In this document: piece by piece, positions 10,283 to 22,154 of the stretch
Numbering within the stretch: the first letter of the stretch is position 1
How the letters are laid out: each line of letters opens with the position of its first letter
Assembly: GCA_022836615.1 (NCBI GenBank)
Contig: MU405217.1
Location: forward strand, 124,001 to 188,000
From: Annulohypoxylon bovei var. microspora
Lineage: Eukaryota; Ascomycota; Sordariomycetes; Xylariales; Hypoxylaceae
DNA length: 64,000 bases
Direction of reading: 5' to 3'
The notes under the pieces: generated by a model
Seen by the model: only the letters and a program-made list of their open reading frames with translations
Database searches by the model: none
Told to the model about the DNA's origin: nothing
Position numbers and translations under genes: made by a program

Positions 10283-12960
10283 TTACAGCGTGAAGCCCAA
10301 ACTATCCCTGTTATCGTCGACAATCCTCCCCCACTCGAGCAGCAGGCGGAATAGGTAGACCTCCATATCTTCTCTTCGAACGGCCTTATCAGCCCATTTA
10401 TGCCCCTGCTCCGCGATCCAACGCGCGTCCTCGTGTCTACCGTCAGTGTTTTGCGTCCTTCCGTTGATCGGCCCGCGGTTTTTCAGACCGATGAAGTAGG
10501 CCATCGTACTGTGCAAGGCATGGTACCTGAGGTCCACGGGAACGAAGTGGACCCACGGCATCAGCCTCTCGGTAAACCACTCGCGAAAGACAGACGATAG
10601 CACCGGCACGCTATTGGACCGAAGTGTCGGCAGCAGATCCTGCGGGGGCCCGTCCGTGCTGTCGAGCAGCATGACGTATCTGTTATCAAACGCCTTGCCC
10701 GGTTCCTTGAAGCCGAACTCCTGTTGGAGAAGTTGACAGTTCACGTCCGCGCAGGGCTCAGCGTTGGTGAATGAGAACTCGAAAGGTAGGGGACCGTTTG
10801 CCTCTCTGAGTGTTGTCTCCTCGTATTGGAACTTGTCCTTCTTGTTGGCTTGGACGCCGAGTAGCATAGACACTTTGTCCACGGCGCTAGCGTTGTTGGC
10901 AAGATGTACTAGCCGATGGCGGTGGCCGCCGAGTAATGATTGGGGCGTCACGATTTGCGAGTCTCTAGCATCCCCTTGCCAGAACACAATGTCTTTCTTT
11001 CTGCCAAATTCGACGTCGTCCGATTCCTGGTTAACGGGGCGTATAAGCGGTATGAGGATATCGTTAAAACTATCTGTCTTTGATCTGCTGAAGAGAGGTA
11101 GCAGATCTTGATGTAAGTCGTGGAGGTGAGGAGTAGTGTGTAAGTCGTGTAAGTTGAATATGTCCGGTTGGTGGCATGGATCAAGAAACATCTCCCAGTC
11201 TTGCAAGAACTGCCCTTCCGAGTGAGGTTTGACACATGAGGAACAGAAATCCCTCGTGTCCCAATGTACGCCTCCGCGGGCAGCTGAACCGGGTGGACAT
11301 GCCAAAGCCTCGAGTTGCCGAAACTTCTTCGGAGATACGTATGGCTGGGCAACCGATCCTAGAATCGCCTTGGATACGTCGATGGGATTGCCATCTGTAA
11401 GTCTAGCCTCATCCTCTAGGCGGTTTCCTGAACGACGGGGAACCAGAAGTTGGAACCGAGGTTTGGATCCAGCCATGATGAACCTATGAATATCGTCCCA
11501 GGGAACCAAGACCCTGGGCCGCTCTTTCATGTTGATGGCAATAGACATGGGAGGAAGATGTTCGACAAAGGTTGAAATCATCGATACCGCTTCATCCAAT
11601 ATCACATTCTGCACGGGGTCTGCTAGCTGGTTGTGGGATGCCTTCCCTTCGACAATGGTAATGATCCCAATATCAGGCAACACTCTCAATTGCTCTAGAC
11701 CCTCGTGGATCTTCCGTTGTTTCATACCCCAGAAAGGCAAGATATCTCTTTCGATCTGATCGAATCTATCGATGACAACAGACTTCCGCTGTTGCGCGAA
11801 TTCGAACCACTTGTCGAATTGTGGTGGTGGATCGCGCCCTTGGTGACGCTCTTTGTACTCGGTGACCGCAGATTTCAGTGTAGTACTGACAGTTGCGTGC
11901 CGGAGCCAACGATCCGCTTCCACCCTGTTCCTATATACGAGGTCATCAACCGGGTGGCGGTCCAGCTGCTTGTTCCGGAGCGTAGCAAAGAGAGCAGATG
12001 TAATGAATATAGAAGCAAGCAATAACATGAGAAATACCCGCTTGAAGAAGACGATCCATCTCATGTTGTTTGCATATGTGAAGAGAATAAACCCAACCGA
12101 GATAACAGCGAGTACCACCAGCGGTTGACCGGACGAGGTCTGCTGGTATGTTCCGATCAACAGAACATTTTGAACGCTCCCGAGCAAGCCAGAGATAAAA
12201 GTTGCGATGGCTGTAGGCTCCAATATCGTCGAATCGCAGACCCAAAGCGCCGTAGATATGGCGAGGGTAGAGATGAGAAGTGCCGTACTAGAAATATCAA
12301 AGAAATAGAGCGAACCAATTCCCCTAAAAGGGTGGTGGCCAATAATTTCTTGGTGTTGGGAAACTCGTGTTGCCATCCATAAAGACGAGACGCCAATAGA
12401 TGATAGGACCAGAATCCCACCAAGAGTCCGGAGGCGGCTTTTCGTAGTTCTCGCCCACGAAAGCACTCTCCATAGCATAATCATGATGACAGCGTCGGTG
12501 AAAACTCCCAACCACTGTATGAGTACAATAAACGAGCTCTGATTCACCAAGGTCGAGCAGAAATAGGTGGATCTCGTAGTGAAATCGCCCACCATGAAAA
12601 CACCATAACTAAAGAGAATAGTACTGAAGAGAAGAGTAATCGGGGAGCTAATGAGCCAATTCTTGAAATCGTCCAAAGGGTTGCCCCACATCTCTTCCTG
12701 GTCATTAGATGCGATCTGAGCCGTACGGTGTGAGAAAAACTCGTAAGCAGCTAGGAATACAGGAAGAAAAGCCTAGAGTATATCAGTATCGTCTTGTTTC
12801 TTTTATGGTTAGAGGGTGAATATATATTTACCTCTATCCCTTCTGTGGCACACTGAAAGTCTCGCATAACCTTATGCGCGATCTCTAGTCGAAAAACGAT
12901 GAGAAATATGATACAAGGCACATAAAAACGGCGAGGGCGGTGGGGAAGGGACGACTGCAT
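10283..12960 (-). CDS. CAP10-type glycosyltransferase (GT90) with multi-pass membrane N-terminus
   Basis: Exon 1 is 12960-12832 (43 codons) and exon 2 is 12772-10283, separated by a 59-nt intron (GTAAAT...CTCTAG); the product is 872 residues. The first third (to about residue 310) contains repeated hydrophobic segments, suggesting eight or so membrane spans. The C-terminal half has the CAP10/GT90 features: GRKKDIVFWQGDARD, the HRHRLVHLANN block, CADVNCQLLQQEFGFKE, and FDNRYVMLLDSTDG followed by LRSNSVPVLSSVFREWFTERLMPWVHFVPV. The Cryptococcus prototype Cap59/Cap10 family and plant and animal relatives add xylose or glucose to glycans in the secretory pathway. Substrate here is unknown. The two-part architecture is common for ascomycete members. 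Confidence is high for the family and low for the reaction. Confidence 0.88.
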
Positions 12961-15900
12961 TCCCTTTATAACAGCCTCAGAATCTATCGAGCAATATCAG
13001 AAGTCGTTTCTTTGCTAGAGACCGATCCAGACATACCAAATCTTCCATCTGCACCGGGAAGCCATTTTGAAAACAGGCTAGCTATGAAAGCTATGACACC
13101 TGAAATGAATAGGAGTAAAAACGAAGACAGCCGCGGCTGATCTATATGAGGCGGTAAGTCTCGGAATGTTCATAATCAAGGAGCATCATGAAGATGAGCA
13201 TACCTATTAATGAATGTCTCTGTAAGGAACATGATAGCCAGATATATGAGGTAAGAAAACTATCTCAAAAAGTTAGCTACCATTCACATGTAACAGGGCT
13301 CGGGGTCCTCCGCGATGTAACTCACCAGACAGCTGTCAGCCTCGAGCCCCCATCACGTGCCATTGGGACTGCATAAAGGCCACAGTCTCAACGAAGCCAT
13401 TCAATGAAGACTATGGGCTTCAACCTATGAAATTTCTAATAGGGAATGGACGGAAAATCGGATATCGGATGGTAACTAAACAGAGCCTCGCAAAAAGGGC
13501 TGAAAAGGGAGATCCCTATTTCCCTATTTTATTACTGTGGCGCAGCTGAAGTACGTACGTTTGTGGGGCTAATTTCAAACGCCCACAGTGTAAACTATGC
13601 ATGTCTTTAAAGAGTATTTCATCTTTAGATACATATTACGTAATACTTCTGCTCGTTTATGCAATATATGGTAATATGAAACAAATGTTAAATGTGGCTT
13701 GTTAATAAATTGGAGGTGGAGGTCTTAAACATTTCAACACCACGATAATTATTATAGTCAAAAATCCATATAAATCAACATCACTTATTGTAAGCACGTG
13801 GGCAGTATTAAACAAGCGATGTGAGGATATCAATGTTAACAAGAACTTTACCCCATTTAAGCCAATCCTGATTTCTTTGACCTCGTTTTTGAATATGGTG
13901 GCTTGGTGGAACAGTGTTCTGTTATTAATGCGAATGACATAACTAACATGTACTTACAACAAGCAGTCGTGGCACCTATTATACTCATTTATCATTGGTT
14001 CTATTATTCTAGGTGGCATCTATAAAACCACGTTGCTCCGGTACAAACGACTCAGTATCAAGGGCTTTTACGTAACATTTCTACTTTAGATACAGAAATC
14101 CTGGTTCGGGGTAACACATAGTCTTAACGAAGCCTTGAACTGGACATATGCATATCAACTTGAATGGGGAGTTTTCTACTTATCATGTTATTTATTTGGG
14201 TTGTGGTAGCAAAAGTGGTTTTAGGTATTAATATAATATTATGGATTAAAACACCGTGCCTTCTTTGGTTCCTATTCACCGAGGGTTAAGTAGGTAGGAA
14301 GAAAATAATGGTATAAAAGAAGAATATTAGATTTGTTAAAAGTTTTTAGCATAGAATATGAATAGTTTCTATACTAAGAACATAGCTTTAGATAAGGTTA
14401 GTCTAACATATTATTCCTTTCTCCTTTCCATGAAGAAATAATTAGCATCCCGACTCATATTAGGTTTCTTTGCAGATCGATCGCATTAGACTGATCTATA
14501 GCATACTAATTATAACGTATCAACGGATTTAGCCTCAAGAACTACGCCTTCACCTGAATACTTGAAATTGCCGCGTACAGAACTTCACTTGGCCATGTGA
14601 ACCATGTGTAGTTAGATTATTGGCCGGAGAATAGAACTTTTGAACAGGTTCCGAAAACCCTATCTAGATCCATGTATATCAAGAGGAACCGGGGTATTAT
14701 AGCGTAACGTTTATGAAGTTTAATCAAAGCCTACATACTCACGTGCTATACAAGTACTACCTTAATCACACCCTTGTCTCCTTATTCAAGATCTTTTTAC
14801 TATACTCGAGAGGCGGAAATATTGAAACTGCTTTAGTTTCTACTCTCAGTTGAGACTCATTCCTTTTCACCGTGCAGTCATGCTAATATTGTAACGTCGG
14901 AGCCGTTGCAGATGTATGTGTTGGCTGTCACAATATTACATTGAATGCTTCTGCATTCAACAATATGACACTTTGAGTAATACATCAGTTTCTACCCGGT
15001 TTAATCTTGACTTAGCAACGTTACGACGGTTCTTATCTGACGGATATTGCACCATATCTTCATATACGTCATCGGAAATAGGATACCATGACAGCGGTGA
15101 GTCAATTTAGACTCAAAGAGTCGTAGTTAGCTTATCTGGCATGTCGCTATCCCCATATTTTGCGGCTTTTGGTAATAGCTTCTATTGGACGAAGCCGTCC
15201 ATATTTACGGTCATTGGGCTTCGGGCAGTTAGTTGTGACGATTTGGGGAACTGCAGTCGCGGTTTGAGCCGGCATTTACTGTGATCAACCTTCATACGTA
15301 GCTCATGCAGAAGCTATCACATGCAAGTTAAGAATAAGAAGCGGCTCTACGGATCGGAAATAGTAGATATGAGTTCTAATCTAAGAACGTGGTCTTGGAA
15401 TGCTGGGTGACGAACACGTTGTCAATATTTTCAAAGCAACTCCGAGATTATTCCTTGCTGCGTATGCTGTCAAACCACTTGGATTGGCAAGCCTAATCAC
15501 GTTTCGAAGGCCCTGTATGCTTGCCTCACTACCATAACAAGTACTTTGATCCCTTCATAGTTCTTTTTTAGATATTGAAGGTAATGTTACTATCATAATT
15601 AAGGGGTAAAGGGGGAAATTTAGAGGCAAGTAGTAGCGTCTGTTACAGTAAGAATTCTGGAAAGGTAGGTAGTTTCTATATTATTTCTATTCTAAATTTA
15701 ATCTTAGCCTATGATCATTTCTGATACGTCTTGTAGTTGTAAGTCTTTGGCGTTTCTCAGAGCAGCTTAGTTTCCGAATACCGTCGGTTCTCGGCGAGGT
15801 CACTAGCTGTCTCTTGCGAATTTGGAATTTGGACGTTTTGGTTTTCTCGTCATATTGGGCATCAATCGCAGCCAATTGAGATGTTGCTATTCGGCAACAG

Positions 15901-18185
15901 TGAGGAGAATAGGCTGTAAGGCCGATATCGTGAAAATCGCTCTTTCCATGGAAAATACTAAACGACGGTGGCGAAATTCTGAGTTGTCTCGAGCCTCTTC
16001 AGCTCGGCAATTCGTCTGTCGGTTGCCTTCGTGCCGTCTGGTCTTCACCGTTGCCCTCGTGCCTCGCATTCACATGACATTTAGGAGCCATTGCCGGTCA
16101 TTGAACGGCTTAGGCACGTACGGATAGCAACATTACCTCTTGGCCGTAGAGATTGAGGCATCACTTCGTTATTTGTAGATAATACCTATTATTTCAACAT
16201 CCGCCGTAGGCGCTTTTATTCTAATAGGTGGCCCTCCCGGCAGGCGTGTAGGGCTGAGTGATAAGCATTCATTCCGAACAGAGGTGAGACCCTGGATGTT
16301 ACCCATCCGAAGGACCCCTAGGAGTAGAAGTTTAGTTTGGGAGGGAGTACGCGAGATCCGAAGTATGAAAACGCGGCCGGCTTCCCAATCGAAGAAATTC
16401 CTCGACTTTCGTCAACGATATCCTGCAGTAGGGGTCTTGCTATATGTGCGTCGGGGCAGGGGGGATTGTACCAGAAACGCCCGACCACTGGTAAATAGGT
16501 AGGTATTCTTACGTTTTCCGATGACCACGCTAATTGCCGAATTGATCTGTCGCATTTCCTCGACGGCAACGGGCCGGCAATCTTATTAATTAGCCTTTGA
16601 AGTTGACTTGTCAACAACGGGGAGCCGGGACAGCGAAGTATAAGCCTCAAGTGGACGGGTAGGCGTGTCAGACTTAAACACATCCAATCGCGGAAGAGGG
16701 GAGTATAGTAAAGAATTTCTAGGCGAATATACAGATCTCGCCGAGGACTCGCTAAGGACTCGTTAGAAGCTGTTGTCTCACCGTTCTCTAACAGTCATAC
16801 GAAACGCTAATGTTGCAGAACTGTATGTAGAGCTAAACCTATCTAATAGCTTGACACTCCCTAAAGGGAATGCTATTGGACTGTTCGTCATGAACCCCCA
16901 ATCTGCAAGCTTTGACGACCCCGGAGTGTAATCGCGGGGAAAGGCAAGAGCATGGTAATGCGGGGACTCGCAGCTTGTATACACAGTCGTATTCATCTGT
17001 AGTGAGGCAGCGATGCATGGGAGCGGAACCGAAAAGATGCGATCATGTGGCGTAGGGTTTATATCAACGAATATTATACCCTCAACCGCTCGCCGATTCG
17101 TCCGGTCGATAGGCCACTGAGGTGTATGTAGACAGGGTCCAGCCTAACCTCCTAACTTGCTAAACCACCTTAGTCCTAAACGTGATCATAAAAGTTGTTA
17201 CGGGATATGGTCAACTTTGTGCAATGTTTTATAATAAGGATGAACTAGATGCTGGCTAGCGGGTTCCGTATTATCTCCACCTTGTTGAGTTCCTCGTGGA
17301 TTACCCGAATAGGTAATCCGAAGCCTATAAACTATTGCCCCCGTGATGTCTATCTGATGATTCATCTACGGTTTTCTTTGTTCAGCAGGGAGCACGTGGG
17401 GGGTGGTGCTGGGTTCGTAGAGCCTACGAAAGCGAAGCTGTCGTGTTTCTGATAGCCTTACGGTGTCACCGAGAGCCAAATTTCATACCTTACAGGTTTA
17501 GATGTTCGTCGGTCTTAGTCACATATCGGATTTCCAAACTCTCACCGGTCCCCTCACCCCAATTTACCTACTTAGGTAGTCGAGACCAGTTATTCCTACC
17601 TACGTTACTGTACCGGTGGGGATGGGTATACTTAGCTCTGGAATCATTGAATCCTCGTTCCAACACCCGAACTCTTGGCCCCTCTCTCCCCTAGGGGGAG
17701 CGGAGCGAGCCCCCCATCAGCAGTCTCTCTCATTTGCCTCGCCGTTAGTTCCAGGAGTTATGCCTGCGGCTTTGTCTTAGAAGACAAGGGGAAGAGGGGC
17801 TAGGCTTAGGCGTTATGAAGCACCTTGCCGGATAAGATATTTCGGTCCACGATGATTCCCTCGAGCAGGGGGCTGAACTTTGCTATATAGGATGCCCGAC
17901 GGGAGCAAACTTTCAGTCACAATGGAATTCACTCATCACTCACCACCCCCTTATTCCTCTTCTCGGATACCCATGCCATTATCCGCCCATTGTGTCTCTT
18001 AGCCTGGCAGGTTGTTACTTTTCTTCAACAAGACATACATCGACTTGCATTATCCAGGCTAGTGGTTCCCTGCTTGAGTCGGCTAGAGAATATACACTTA
18101 CTCAGGTACCTGCCTAAGGTATACGGACACCTTAGGCTTCCGACACTTTAGACCCCTAGGATCCGAAAAGTAGGATCTACTCACA
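12961..18185. other. 5.2 kb gene-poor region
   Basis: No convincing gene, tRNA or 5S RNA was found here. All open frames are short and without domain signatures. The left part (13,600-14,900) is AT-rich; the part at 15,700-17,000 is more balanced and has a few coding-like but interrupted frames on the minus strand (around 15,700-16,130). Near 17,884 a TATATAG sequence lies about 300 bp before the SDR gene start and may be its promoter. A near-palindrome ctcccctagggggag is at about 17,687-17,701. The stretch may contain decayed insertions, but I could not find terminal repeats. Confidence 0.45.
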
Positions 18186-19327
18186 ATGACGACGCTAGCT
18201 CCGCGGATATCTCGAGCTGCCCCTTCTATGGGCAGGCTCGCCCGCGCCACGCCGCGTGCGGCGCCGGCATGCAGTCTTGTCGCCGCTAGAGCGACGGGAT
18301 CGGCGACCTGCAGGTGGCCTACCGGTGATCGGCCAACGCACCGATCCTTCCATAGCACAACTATGCGTGGTTCTAAGCGAGAGCCGGTTCAGGGAAGCCC
18401 TTCGGTATTGCCTGAATTCGATTTGAGGGGTAAGGTTATCGTCGTCTCGGGTGCAGCACAAGGACTCGGTCTTGTGCAGGCCGAAGCTCTTTTAGAAGCA
18501 GGTGCTACAGGTATGAAGAGCGAATTATCCTTCCTCCGACAATACGCTAAGTATAATAAACGATAGTACACGTCTACGATAGACAACCTGAACCGGGATC
18601 GGACTCGCGCTATGCCAAGGTAGCACGACGTGCTAAAGAGGAGTTAGGCACCTTAATGCACTATCATCAGGTCGACGTGCTAGATCAAGCCGCCACCCTT
18701 CAAAACGTTACCAAAGAGGTCTTCGAAAAGGAGGGACACATCGATGGGTTGATCGCAGCAGCCGGCATCCAGCAGGAGACTCCGGCTCTGGATTATACGG
18801 CTGAGGATTCAAACCGTATGCTGGGAGTTAACGTTACCGGCGTGCTGATGACGGCGCAGGCTGTGGCGAAATACATGTATGAGAATGACACTCCCGGAAG
18901 CATCATCCTAATCGCTAGTATGAGCGGTAGCATTGCGAACCGTGGTCTGATCTGCCCGTAAGTCCTGGCTCCCACTTCTCTGTTTCCACCAGATTTTTGG
19001 GAATAGCAAAGAACTAACCAGATTATTAGTGTATACAACGCCTCCAAGGCCGCCGTGCTCCAACTAGGCCGCAACTTGGCCATGGAGTGGGGTGTTAAGA
19101 ACATCCGCGTGAACACAATCTCTCCGGGCTACATCGTGACAGAGATGGTTCAGAAGCTGTTCGAGAAGTTCCCTGACCGGGGAGTCGAGTGGCCTAAGCA
19201 GAATATGCTGAACAAGCTAAGCAAGCCGGAGGACTACCGCGGCGCGGCCGTGTTTCTACTCAGCGACGCCAGCCGTTTCATGACTGGGGCTGACTTGCGC
19301 ATCGATGGCGGCCACTCTGCTTGGTAG
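18186..19327 (+). CDS. Short-chain dehydrogenase/reductase with mitochondrial-type leader
   Basis: Exons 18186-18510, 18567-18957 and 19030-19327 (introns of 56 and 72 nt) encode 337 residues. The N-terminus is Arg/Ala/Ser-rich without acidic residues, and a RSFHST motif near residue 54 looks like a mitochondrial presequence end. The SDR core follows: nucleotide-binding SGAAQGLG (88-95), NAG-like IAAAGIQ, catalytic Ser in IASMSGS and the Tyr-X-X-X-Lys motif YNASK (Tyr241, Lys245), then INTISPGYIVTEM-like helix and the C-terminal FMTGADLRIDGGHSAW. Classical SDRs oxidise or reduce alcohols and ketones with NAD(P)(H). The sequence is closest, as I recall, to fungal polyol or sorbose reductase-like enzymes; the substrate is not determined. 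An internal ATG at 18363 could give a cytosolic form lacking the leader. Confidence 0.87.
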
Positions 19328-19589
19328 AGGGTATGGATATTGGTATCTAGATTTACAAGATATGTGCTGAGGGCGACCTTTCGAACGATTGAATGAACAT
19401 CATCTGTGGCTGCGCTTGAGGATAGGCACTGAGTTGGGATAAGTATATTACGGAGCGGATAAGGTGATATGATAGATGGCGCTTTTACATACCTTTTTAT
19501 ATACCTCGAATGCATATTATACACCAAACCAAACTTTTGAGTTCCTAGTGATGCTTTGAATCCCCCCTTTCCGCCTATTTCATATATCA
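19328..19589. other. Short convergent spacer
   Basis: A 262-bp 3'-to-3' spacer between the SDR gene and the small MGAKASK gene. Nothing else seen. Confidence 0.4.
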
Positions 19590-20228
19590 TCATAAAATCT
19601 CGCCGTATGGAACAGTCACCCCCTTGGGTCCTAACCTATCTACAACGCCTTTCTTAAGCCTGAACCTCTTTTCAATATCGGCGTTCGGGACGCCTCGACC
19701 TTGCATTATTAGAGCCTGTGTCAGGGTCCCGACGTCTAGGAACTCGCTCCCTTGGCTCCTGTCCTCGTACTCGGCATCCGCGCGTTCTTGCAAGCGCTGC
19801 CGTGCCTCAAGAGCGCTTAGCGTGGGGTTTTGGGATGACGGAGAGAACTTAAGTCCTTGCATCCCTCGTTCTGGGAAGCCGGGATAGGAAGATGCGGTTG
19901 AGGAATTTGATAGAGTCGGGTTCGGCGTCGCTACGCCCATCTGCTTCAGACGTTGCGAAAATGCTGCGTTTATCATGGGATTTGGATCTGGGTTTATGCT
20001 ATCCGCCTTGATAGCTGAGTACAGAGCACATCGCTTGTTAGACACACAATGTAGATAATGTTTAGATCGCTGTTACTCACCGTCGTCCTTCACAAATGAA
20101 GCGCGCGGATCCGAACGGGGTTGTGCGGACGGCTGCGGTCGAGTATGTGGTGGCGCGGCATTGCCGGGTGCCCTCGTAGGGAATTTTCGTGTCGCTGACT
20201 GGACGGGTTTAGATGCTTTCGCGCCCAT
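19590..20228 (-). CDS. Small conserved-type fungal protein with C-terminal helix-turn-helix-like segment
   Basis: Exon 1 is 20228-20081 and exon 2 is 20014-19590, with a 66-nt intron (GTGAGT...CTCAG), giving 190 residues. Splicing joins VKDD to AIKADSINP in frame. The start MGAKASKPVQ has Gly at position 2 and a small residue at position 6, as in N-myristoylation sites, but no experiment is implied. The middle is Pro/Ser/Asn-rich. The C-terminal 50 residues (FLDVGTLTQALIMQ, then ADIEKRFRLKKGVVDRLG) look like a compact helical DNA- or RNA-binding fold. I recall similar proteins in other Pezizomycotina without a known role. A distant relation to mitochondrial ribosomal L20-type proteins is possible but not supported here. 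Confidence 0.75.
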
Positions 20229-20675
20229 CGTAAGTTGTTGCTTCTCTTCTATTTAGTTGCTTGAGGGGGGAGAATAGAAGACAGGGAAATATTTTGAGAT
20301 GACGTTATGATCACATTGAGGTGCGTGCTTCTGTAGGTATTTCCGTAGTACAATTGAATTCACATGTCGGTCCGTACCGGACCCGTGCGTGCCGGAGAGG
20401 TATTTATAGTACGTACTCTACACTAAGAAGAAAACCTTGGAAGCCTGAGCCAATCAAATATGTGCTATTGGTTGCAACTGCAGGTGCTAGCTCAATAGTC
20501 CTTCCTGCCGTATGATTATGGTCTCAATACGTTTCTGTCCTAGACTCTCTCGGGCATCAGCTTGAAATTTAAGGTTATCTTTCTCTTTAAAGTTTCCCTA
20601 ATAATAAAAACCTTGGTCCTCTGTCTCGCTGTTCTAATACAATGCTCAAGTTCTACTCCCCCTCTCTCAAAGCAA
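20229..20675. other. Spacer between two minus-strand genes
   Basis: A 447-bp spacer upstream of the small MGAKASK gene and downstream of the aldehyde dehydrogenase gene. No open frame or repeat worth listing was seen. Confidence 0.4.
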
Positions 20676-22154
20676 CTAATTTCTCCAGGTGATGGTCTTC
20701 GTTCTAACCCATTCCTCCACCCCGGGCAAGCTATTGAACCGCCCATGTCCACTCGCCTTAACTCCTCCATGAGGCAATGTCATCTCATCATGAATGGTCA
20801 TATTGTTGATATGAACCGCACCGCTTTCAATACCTCTTGCAAATCGCAGACCAACTCTTAGGTCCTCCGTAAAAACGGCAGATGTAAGACCGTACTCAGT
20901 GTCATTGGCCACCCGCAACGCCTCTTCCTCAGATTCAACTTCGATTAAGCTCACCGAAGGGCCAAACGATTCTTGCTTGTACAAGTCCATATCAGGGGTC
21001 ACCTTGCTAATGACTAATGGTCTCATTCTCGTCTTCGAGCCCTCTTTGACGTCCACATCTCCGTTGAGAACCGAGGCGCCCTTGCTGACTGCATCTTTTA
21101 TGAGTTTCTTATTTTTATCGACACCTTGCGCGTTGATCAGGACTAGGGCATCGCCTTTGGATGAGAAGAACTTTTCCACGGTTCCAAGCAACTTCTCTTG
21201 AAATGCTTCGCTAATCTTCTTATGCACGATGATCCTCTCCGTGCTCATACATATCTGCCCAGAGAAGAAGAATGCGCCTAGAGTGGTTTGTTCTGCGGCA
21301 AGATCCAGGTTCGCGTCTTCCCATACGATAGCTGGTGCTTTGCCTCCAAGCTCCAAAACGACAGGCTTCAGGTATTGGCCTGCCAATTTTGCAATTATTC
21401 TTCCCACACCTGTGCTTCCGGTGAAATTTATCTTCTTTACGATCGGGTTGGCGACGAGAGCCTCTGTAACTGATGGTGCATGGGCTGGGTCAGTTACGAT
21501 GTAGTTCACCACCCCTTTAGGCACTCCGGCTTCGCTAAGGATAGATACGATAGCATGGTGAGCTCGAGGCGCTGTTTCGGAACCCTTGAAGACGACTGTA
21601 TTGCCTGCCGCAATGGGGAAGAGCACCGAGCGAGTGCCTAGGATGTATGTCGCATTCCTTGGGAGCGGTTAGCTTTATTTCGGGCTAGATGATGATCCAG
21701 GAGATATTTACCAAGGAGCTATTGCTAACACAACACCATAAGGCTCCTTCACTACTATCGAAGTGAGCCCAGACTGGCACGGTGGGATGGTGCCTTCTAC
21801 AGCACTCACTCGCCCGGCTACGTCCTTATACATGTCGATAACAAGATTGAGATTGAAGTCAGCCCAACCACGTGCCGCAGCAACTTCGTCCATCATATAC
21901 TGGGCTAGTTCATCTCGCCTCTTGTCCATGATATCGGCTGCCTTGAGAAGAATATCTCGGCGCTCGGCCGCAGGCGTATTTGCCCATTGCTGGCCAGCAG
22001 CCGCAGCTGCCTCGATAGCTGCGACAACGTCTGCTTCTGTTGCTATGCCGCATCGATGCAGGAGCTTGCCAGTATCAGGAGATTTTACGTCAAAGGTGCT
22101 GTCGGCTTGACGTTCCTCCCCATTAATAACGAAAGGTACCGTGTAAGTTAGCAT
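20676..22154 (-). CDS. Aldehyde dehydrogenase, salicylaldehyde/vanillin dehydrogenase-like
   Basis: Exon 1 is 22154-21712 and exon 2 is 21657-20676, with a 54-nt intron (GTAAAT...CCAAG); the product is 474 residues, usual for the family. Splicing restores LAIAPWNATYILGTR. Catalytic Glu250 (LELGGKAPA) and Cys284 (SGQICMSTER) are present, as are the NAD-binding FTGSTGVG and the VKASGHGRFN end block. The GQICMSTER variant around the cysteine is what I know from salicylaldehyde and vanillin dehydrogenases, in place of GQxCxAxxR of other aldehyde dehydrogenases. It therefore probably oxidises aromatic aldehydes to acids with NAD in the cytosol. There is no targeting leader. The exact substrate is inferred only from this motif. 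Confidence 0.9.

Noticed and set aside
15822..16127. 101-codon plus-strand frame in the gene-poor region
   Set aside because: Start choice and composition unconvincing; the opposite strand is equally open in pieces.
17687..17701. Palindrome-like ctcccctagggggag
   Set aside because: Short, imperfect and isolated; no flanking duplication or second copy.
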